Shown piece by piece: positions 6,571 to 10,264 of a stretch of DNA of 10,264 nt. Numbering within the stretch: position 1 is the first letter of the stretch; each line of letters starts with the position of its first letter. The translations under genes and the position numbers were made by a program. The stretch lies in contig JAHIYG010000091.1 in assembly GCA_018815265.1 (NCBI GenBank), positions 1-10,264 on the forward strand, read 5' to 3'. Under the pieces are notes generated by a model, which worked only from the letters and a program-made list of their open reading frames with translations, was not told where the DNA came from and did not search any database. Origin of the DNA: Candidatus Altarchaeota archaeon. GTDB lineage: Archaea > Altiarchaeota > Altiarchaeia > IMC4 > SCGC-AAA252-I15.

Positions 6571-7251
6571 ATGACAGGGGAAAAGACAAAGTCTTCGGAT
6601 GCCAAGACGGCAGAAAAAAAGGCTAAACCAAAAAAGCCACATGTGTCAAAAGTCAAAAAAGACGTGGTGGATAGAAAAGAGACAGTCCCGAAAAAGGAGG
6701 AGCCTGCGGAAAAGACAGATGCTGTCGCAGTCCAAGAGGGGGTGGAAACCCAACCTGAAACAGCTAAGGTAGATCCTGTTGCGGTGCAGGAGCCGGAAAC
6801 CAAACCTGCTGAAGTTAAACCCAAGAAGAAGCCGAAGGAGAAGAAGCAGTATCCTATTGTTAAAATAACTAATGTCGCAGACAAATCCAATGAGGTCAAG
6901 AAAGACAAGAAGCCCAAATTCCTGAGGCAGGAGTTCGGACGGCCTAAGAAGACTAAGCTGGAGGAGAAGTGGAGGAGGCCCCGGGGTATTGACAGCAAGA
7001 AATTAGAGAAGAAAAGAGGTAAAGGCTGTCTGCCATCCATTGGGTATAAAAAGCCGCTGAGTCAGTCTCAGCTTCATATTGGCTACCGGGCAGTCAGAGT
7101 ATTTAATGCGTCTGAGCTACAAAAAATCAACCCTTCAACAGAGGCTGCAGTCATTGCTTCGCCTGTCGGGAGAAAGAAGAGGAATGAAATAATAGCGGCA
7201 GCAAACAAGGCAAAGATTGTGGTTCTTAATCCAAGGAGGGGTGAAATATGA
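6571..7251 (+). CDS. rpl32e: 50S ribosomal protein eL32 with long low-complexity N-terminal extension
   Basis: The C-terminal part (about 113-226) is eL32, a large-subunit protein shared by archaea and eukaryotes. It shows KFLRQEFGRPKKTKLEEKWRRPRGIDSK (from 116), SIGYKKP (156-162) and a C-terminal Rossmann-like segment, ending VVLNPRRGEI. The first 112 or so residues are rich in Lys, Glu, Pro, Val and Ala, with almost no aromatic residues before Y94, and look disordered. They include a diverged tandem repeat, D-x-VAVQE, at 50-56 and 68-74. Haloarchaeal eL32 also has a long N-terminal extension, but I do not see clear similarity. The ATG at 6571 is three bases after the rpl6 stop and has no SD. 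No better start is evident near the core, so I take the full frame. The last codons contain the strong SD of rpl19e, whose start overlaps the stop as ATGA. Confidence 0.93.
   Translation: MTGEKTKSSDAKTAEKKAKPKKPHVSKVKKDVVDRKETVPKKEEPAEKTDAVAVQEGVETQPETAKVDPVAVQEPETKPAEVKPKKKPKEKKQYPIVKITNVADKSNEVKKDKKPKFLRQEFGRPKKTKLEEKWRRPRGIDSKKLEKKRGKGCLPSIGYKKPLSQSQLHIGYRAVRVFNASELQKINPSTEAAVIASPVGRKKRNEIIAAANKAKIVVLNPRRGEI
6718..6825 (+). repeat. Diverged tandem repeat in the eL32 N-terminal extension
   Basis: Two neighbouring units of about 18 and 16-18 codons begin at 6718 and 6772. Each opens with Asp-x-Val-Ala-Val-Gln-Glu and continues with a Glu-Thr/Pro/Lys-rich stretch. Codons differ between copies (for example GTCGCAGTCCAA against GTTGCGGTGCAG), so the duplication is not recent or has been under protein-level selection. 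Confidence 0.5.
7234..7244 (+). promoter_or_regulatory. Strong Shine-Dalgarno site of rpl19e
   Basis: AGGAGGGGTGA is a near-complete anti-SD match with three bases left before the ATG. It overlaps the codons for the last residues of eL32 and fixes the rpl19e start at 7248. Confidence 0.75.
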
Positions 7252-7688
7252 ATCTATCAAGCCAGAAGAAGATAGCAGCCAAGATACTGAAGGTTGGTAA
7301 AACCCGGGTCAGATTCAATCCTGAAAAACTATCAGATGTTTCAGGGGCACTGACGAGAGATGATGTTCGTTCGTTGATTAATTCCAATGCAGTCCTTAGA
7401 AAGCCTGCTAAGGGCAATTCTAGGGGCAGGTTCAGGGCTAAAAAGAAGGCTAAAGAAAAGGGCAGACGCAAAGGTTCAGGCCGTAGAGAAGGTACTTCAT
7501 CTGCAAGGGCTCCGAAGAAGAGGAGATGGATTACGAAAATCAGGGCCCTAAGGGATGAGTTGAAAAATATGAGGGAAAAAGGCGAAATAACAGCATCAGA
7601 TTATAGGAGGCTTTACATCCAGGCTAAAGGGAACCTGTTCCAAAGCAGGAGGCACCTCCACGAGCACATAAAGAGGGTGAAGGAGTAA
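7248..7688 (+). CDS. rpl19e: 50S ribosomal protein eL19 (L19e)
   Basis: This is a 146-aa large-subunit protein found only in archaea and eukaryotes. It begins with the family block SSQKKIAAKILKVGKTRVRF (4-23), followed by DDVRSLI (38-44). A very basic linker (about 59-80, RGRFRAKKKAKEKGRRKGSG) and the KKRRWITKIRALRDELK helix (90-106) come next, then a C-terminal helix rich in Arg and His. These long basic helices thread into 23S rRNA and take part in an intersubunit bridge in known structures. Length and layout are normal. It overlaps rpl32e by 4 nt and is followed by rpl18 one base after its stop. Confidence 0.98.
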   Translation: MNLSSQKKIAAKILKVGKTRVRFNPEKLSDVSGALTRDDVRSLINSNAVLRKPAKGNSRGRFRAKKKAKEKGRRKGSGRREGTSSARAPKKRRWITKIRALRDELKNMREKGEITASDYRRLYIQAKGNLFQSRRHLHEHIKRVKE

Positions 7689-7689
7689 A

Positions 7690-8214
7690 ATGGCGACTGG
7701 AACAACATACAGTGTAAAATTCAGGAGGAAGAGGCAGCAGAAGACGAATTATAAGAGAAGGCTAAATCTCCTAAAATCCGGGAAGATTAGATTTGTTGTT
7801 AGGGTCTCGAACAAAAACATTATTGCACAGCTTGTTGAATATTCTGAAGAAGGTGACAGGATAATGTCTCATGTGAACTCCCAGGTTCTGAAGACAATGG
7901 GGTGGGGATACAGTACCTCAAACACTTCAGCAGCGTATTTGACTGGTATTTTATGTGGTGTAAAAGGTAAAGAGAAAGGCGTTTCAGAGGCAATATTGGA
8001 CATTGGCAGGCACCCGCACGTTAAAGGATCTAAAATTTATGGTTGTTTGAAGGGATTGATTGATTCTGGCATTGCAATAGATTGCGATGAGGAAATACTC
8101 CCTGATGGTGACCGGATAAATGGAAAAACAATAGCCTCTTATTTCGAGAAATCAAAGGATATAGAGGGTCAATTCATCAAATTAAAGGAGCAGATACTAG
8201 CGCTCAATAAGTAA
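7690..8214 (+). CDS. rpl18: 50S ribosomal protein uL18
   Basis: This large-subunit protein binds 5S rRNA as part of the 5S RNP (central protuberance). It is 174 aa, typical of the archaeal form and longer than bacterial L18. The basic N-terminus FRRKRQQKTNYKRRLNLLKS (11-30) and KIRFVVRVSNKNIIAQLVEY (32-51) are the 5S-contacting family block. GWGYSTSNTSAAYLTGILCG (71-90) and LDIGRHPHVKGSKIYGCLKG (103-122) follow. Both GGGTGA (7675-7680) and GGAG (7682-7685) before the ATG could serve as SD, and both lie at the end of rpl19e. The rps5 ATG follows after one base. Confidence 0.97.
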   Translation: MATGTTYSVKFRRKRQQKTNYKRRLNLLKSGKIRFVVRVSNKNIIAQLVEYSEEGDRIMSHVNSQVLKTMGWGYSTSNTSAAYLTGILCGVKGKEKGVSEAILDIGRHPHVKGSKIYGCLKGLIDSGIAIDCDEEILPDGDRINGKTIASYFEKSKDIEGQFIKLKEQILALNK

Positions 8215-8215
8215 A

Positions 8216-9172
8216 ATGGCAAAAGAGGATAAACCCACGCAAGAGAAGTCAGACAAGGAAATTGACGAGTCGTCAAAGACGCTAAAACAGCACCTTAATG
8301 AGAATACTGTTTCCGAGGATTTGGCGGAATCTGAGGTAGATGATTCGCCTGCAGATGAAATACTAGCTGCTAGTTCAGACTCTGATGTTGACACAGTCGA
8401 GGATGAGAAAGAGCTTAAAAAGAAGATTCTCAAGGAGAAGGATGAGCGCAAACCCAGATTCGATGAATACGAGGATGTTGAGCGGGTTTGGGAGCCAAGG
8501 ACCGACCTCGGGAAAAAGGTCAAATCAGGAGAGATAAAAAACATACATGAAATAATGTCTTTGTCTGTTCCGATAAAGGAAGTGGGTGTGGTAGATGCAT
8601 TGCTTCCAGGGCTTGAAGAGGAAGTATTGGATGTTGGAAGAGTACAGAGGGTAACTGATTCAGGCAGAAGTATGCGTTTCCGCGTTGTCACTGCAGTAGG
8701 AAACCGTAACGGTTATATTGGTGTCGGCGAGGCTAAGGGCAAAGAGGCAGGTCCCACTATCCGGAAAAGTATAGAACGCGCTAAAATGCATATTGTAGAA
8801 ATCAAGAGGGGATGTGGAAGCTGGGAGTGCGGATGCGGTGAGCCACATACTGTGCCATTTAAGGTCACTGGAATGGTTGGCAGTGTCAAGGTGACGTTGA
8901 TTCCTGCACCGCGGGGTGTGGGGATAGTCAGCGGCAAAATTGCAAAAACTGTATTGTCTCTTGCTGGAATAAAGGATGTCTGGGTTACTACTGACGGTCA
9001 TACGCGCACTGGCATAAATTTCGCGCATGCAGTCGTCAATGCATTGGAGAACACAAACTACATAAAAATATCTGAGGAAGAAATGGCTAAGCTCAAGATT
9101 GTCACTGGTGCTGTGGCGCAACCTACAGGGGAAAAGGTGTCTGAGGCAGGGGAGGAGAAAAAGGATGAGTAA
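8216..9172 (+). CDS. rps5: 30S ribosomal protein uS5 with acidic N-terminal extension
   Basis: This small-subunit protein lines the mRNA entry side and affects decoding accuracy. The core (about 91-300) has VWEPRTDLGKKVKSGEI (91-107), an S5 double-stranded-RNA-binding-like domain with RVVTAVGNRNGYIGVGEAKG (156-175), and the C-terminal domain with IPAPRGVGIVSG (229-240) and GHTRTGINFAHAVVNAL (261-277). RGCGSWECGCGEPH (198-211) is the cysteine-rich form seen in archaeal S5. The first 90 or so residues are an extra low-complexity tail rich in Asp, Glu, Ser and Lys, making 318 aa where archaeal S5 is usually little over 200. No SD precedes the ATG, which is one base after the rpl18 stop. In-frame starts nearer the core are not convincing because Glu/Asp codons run continuously from the first ATG. 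It overlaps rpl30 by 8 nt. Confidence 0.95.
   Translation: MAKEDKPTQEKSDKEIDESSKTLKQHLNENTVSEDLAESEVDDSPADEILAASSDSDVDTVEDEKELKKKILKEKDERKPRFDEYEDVERVWEPRTDLGKKVKSGEIKNIHEIMSLSVPIKEVGVVDALLPGLEEEVLDVGRVQRVTDSGRSMRFRVVTAVGNRNGYIGVGEAKGKEAGPTIRKSIERAKMHIVEIKRGCGSWECGCGEPHTVPFKVTGMVGSVKVTLIPAPRGVGIVSGKIAKTVLSLAGIKDVWVTTDGHTRTGINFAHAVVNALENTNYIKISEEEMAKLKIVTGAVAQPTGEKVSEAGEEKKDE
9149..9155 (+). promoter_or_regulatory. Shine-Dalgarno site of rpl30
   Basis: GGGGAGG ends nine bases before the ATG at 9165. It selects this start over an in-frame TTG at 9099, whose 22 extra residues do not resemble uL30. Confidence 0.65.
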
Positions 9173-9641
9173 AGTCTATGTGGTTGTGAGGGTGAGGGGT
9201 GAAACCCATGTAAAAAAGACCATAGCTGACTCATTGAAGACATTAGGTTTAACCAGGAAGAACCACTGTACATTAATAGTCGAAAACGAATCAACTCAAG
9301 GCTTACTGCAGAAGATAAAGGATTATGTTACCTGGGGTGAGGCAAATGAGGGGACAGTCGGTTCCCTTCTTGCAAAACGGGGGAGGGTGTCTATTGCAAA
9401 ACCTCTGTCTGACGATTTTGTAAAGGAGAACTCGGCCTATCCAGATATCAAATCATTTGCTTTGGCGTTGTCTAAGGGTGAAGCAACTATGGTGTCTGTC
9501 AAGGGTTTAAAGAATTATTTCAGATTGAATCCCCCAAAGAAAGGTTTTGAGCGTGGAGGGATAAAATACCCCTTCTCTGTGGGGGGAGCACTGGGTTATC
9601 GTGGTGAAAAAATCAACGACTTGGTTGGGAGGATGGTTTGA
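9165..9641 (+). CDS. rpl30: 50S ribosomal protein uL30 (archaeal long form)
   Basis: This is a 158-aa large-subunit protein, the archaeal/eukaryotic long form (eukaryotic L7), against about 60 aa in bacteria. The start gives the family opening KVYVVVRVRGETHVKKTIADSL (3-24), then LGLTRKNHCTLI (27-38), the helix TQGLLQKIKDYVTWG (44-58), and the C-terminal basic segment LNPPKKGFERGGIKYPFSVG (121-140). The frame stays open upstream to a TTG at 9099, but that part runs inside the S5 tail and has no family similarity. Start and S5 stop overlap as ATGAGTAA (8 nt), and the stop shares its last base with the rpl15 start (TGATG). Confidence 0.96.
   Translation: MSKVYVVVRVRGETHVKKTIADSLKTLGLTRKNHCTLIVENESTQGLLQKIKDYVTWGEANEGTVGSLLAKRGRVSIAKPLSDDFVKENSAYPDIKSFALALSKGEATMVSVKGLKNYFRLNPPKKGFERGGIKYPFSVGGALGYRGEKINDLVGRMV
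9627..9632 (+). promoter_or_regulatory. Shine-Dalgarno site of rpl15
   Basis: GGGAGG lies eight bases before the ATG at 9641, inside the rpl30 end. It favours that ATG over the TTG directly before it. Confidence 0.6.
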
Positions 9642-10123
9642 TGGCTAGGAAGGATCGCAAGACACAGAGGATGAGGGGTTCTAGAAGCCATGGATATGGT
9701 AATACTCAGAAACACAGGGGTGCAGGTAGTCGTGGTGGACGCGGTATGGCTGGTAGTAAGAAACAGAAATGGCCGACAGTGTCCAAAAACTTCCCAGGAT
9801 ATTTTGGAAAAAAGGGGTTTAAGAGGCCTCAGAGCCAGATTAAGAGGGATAAAGTAGCTAATGTCGGTTGGATTTCGGAAAACATCACATGGCTTTTGGA
9901 GAAAGGTTATGTGACGAGATCAGATGATGTATATTCATTGGATTTAACTAAATCTGGGTACACCAAGCTTTTGGGTACTGGTTCGGTCGCTGTTAAAATA
10001 AATGTTAAGGTCGAAAAATGCTCTGCCAAGGCAAGACAAAAAGTTGAACAAGCTGGTGGCTTGGTGGAATCGTCAGATGATGTGTTTGAAGCAGCCGACG
10101 ATGGCGGGCAGGCAAATGAGTGA
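9641..10123 (+). CDS. rpl15: 50S ribosomal protein uL15
   Basis: This is a large-subunit assembly and structural protein of 160 aa. The Gly/Arg-rich N-terminal tail (RGSRSHGYGNTQKHRGAGSR, 12-31, then GGRGMAGSKKQKW) penetrates 23S rRNA in known ribosomes. PGYFGKKGFKRP (52-63) is the archaeal/eukaryotic signature. The globular part follows, with the GTGSVAVKINVKVEKCS strand region (112-128) and the AKARQKVEQAGG helix (129-140). The final 20 residues are acidic (SSDDVFEAADDGG). The ATG at 9641 is chosen because a good SD is correctly spaced and the family usually starts just before the basic tail; a TTG one codon upstream is unlikely. secY begins 15 bases after the stop. Confidence 0.97.
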   Translation: MARKDRKTQRMRGSRSHGYGNTQKHRGAGSRGGRGMAGSKKQKWPTVSKNFPGYFGKKGFKRPQSQIKRDKVANVGWISENITWLLEKGYVTRSDDVYSLDLTKSGYTKLLGTGSVAVKINVKVEKCSAKARQKVEQAGGLVESSDDVFEAADDGGQANE

Positions 10124-10126
10124 AAA

Positions 10127-10133
10127 AGGTGAT
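10127..10133 (+). promoter_or_regulatory. Shine-Dalgarno site of secY
   Basis: AGGTGAT, the same core as the rpl30e site, ends five bases before the GTG at 10139 and sets that codon as the secY start. An ATG at 10116 is in another frame and stops after eight codons. Confidence 0.7.
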
Positions 10134-10138
10134 TTAGA

Positions 10139-10264
10139 GTGAACCTCGAGTTCATTAGACCCCTCATAAAATATATCCCTGAAATAAAGCACCCTAAAAG
10201 GGCTGTTCCATTCAAGGAGAAGTTGATGTGGACTGCAGCCAGCCTTCTGATTTTCTTCATACTC
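10139..10264 (+). CDS. secY: Preprotein translocase subunit SecY, N-terminal part (3' end outside window)
   Basis: This is the first 42 codons of the channel-forming subunit of the Sec translocon in the cytoplasmic membrane. The start is GTG, the first possible start after an in-frame TGA at 10130, with a good SD. The visible sequence has a cytoplasmic amphipathic helix (LEFIRPLIKYIPEIKHPKR), the PFKEKLMWT motif that precedes transmembrane segment 1 in archaeal and eukaryotic SecY/Sec61alpha, and the start of that segment (AASLLIFFIL) at the window edge. Its place after rpl15 is the conserved end of the spc operon. The gene is too long for the ORF to be judged here, and nothing suggests it is broken. 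Confidence 0.93.
   Translation, partial: MNLEFIRPLIKYIPEIKHPKRAVPFKEKLMWTAASLLIFFIL

Noticed and set aside
8813..8854. Cysteine cluster in uS5 (C200, C205, C207 with H211) as a new metal site
   Set aside because: The CGSWECxC segment is, as far as I recall, usual in archaeal uS5, so it is a family trait and not special to this sequence.
1..10264. Novel defence, mobile or biosynthetic system
   Set aside because: Both strands were read. Every gene of meaningful length belongs to the transcription, ribosome or Sec machinery, and no repeats, attachment sites, integrases or cargo genes are seen.

Overview
This is a housekeeping stretch of an archaeal chromosome. All fifteen genes lie on the + strand and are packed with overlaps of 1, 4 or 8 nt or gaps of 1-15 nt, except for one 150-nt break. 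The RNA polymerase largest subunit is split into RpoA1 and RpoA2, and NusA is the short archaeal two-KH form. Proteins specific to the archaeal/eukaryotic ribosome (eL30, eL32, eL19) are present, and the Shine-Dalgarno (SD) sequences fit an archaeal 16S 3' end. Base composition is moderate. The lineage cannot be resolved by eye; an uncultured archaeon, possibly from a DPANN or other deep group, is an unproven guess.

Region 1 (1-5022) is the transcription cluster in the usual archaeal order: the C-terminal end of rpoB, rpoA1, rpoA2, rpl30e and nusA. rpoB/rpoA1, rpoA1/rpoA2 and rpl30e/nusA join through ATGA overlaps, and rpoA2/rpl30e through TAATG.

Region 2 (5023-5172) is the only real intergenic space. 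It holds a T-rich tract that could end the upstream transcript, a TATA-box-like element, and a GC-rich segment that can be paired by hand into a bulged hairpin in the presumed leader of the next operon.

Region 3 (5173-10264) is a ribosomal protein operon ending in the translocon: rps12, rps8, rpl6, rpl32e, rpl19e, rpl18, rps5, rpl30, rpl15 and the start of secY. From rps8 onward it matches the archaeal spc operon. The unusual point is that rps12, normally followed by rps7, EF-2 and EF-1alpha, is joined directly to rps8. The rest of the str operon and the S10/spc genes usually upstream of rps8 are absent at this site.

Two ribosomal proteins carry long low-complexity N-terminal extensions: eL32 (about 112 residues) and uS5 (about 90). 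I found no defence system, mobile element, CRISPR array, tRNA or rRNA, and nothing resembling a wholly new system. The points worth a second look are the rps12-rps8 junction, the rps12 leader, and the ribosomal protein extensions.
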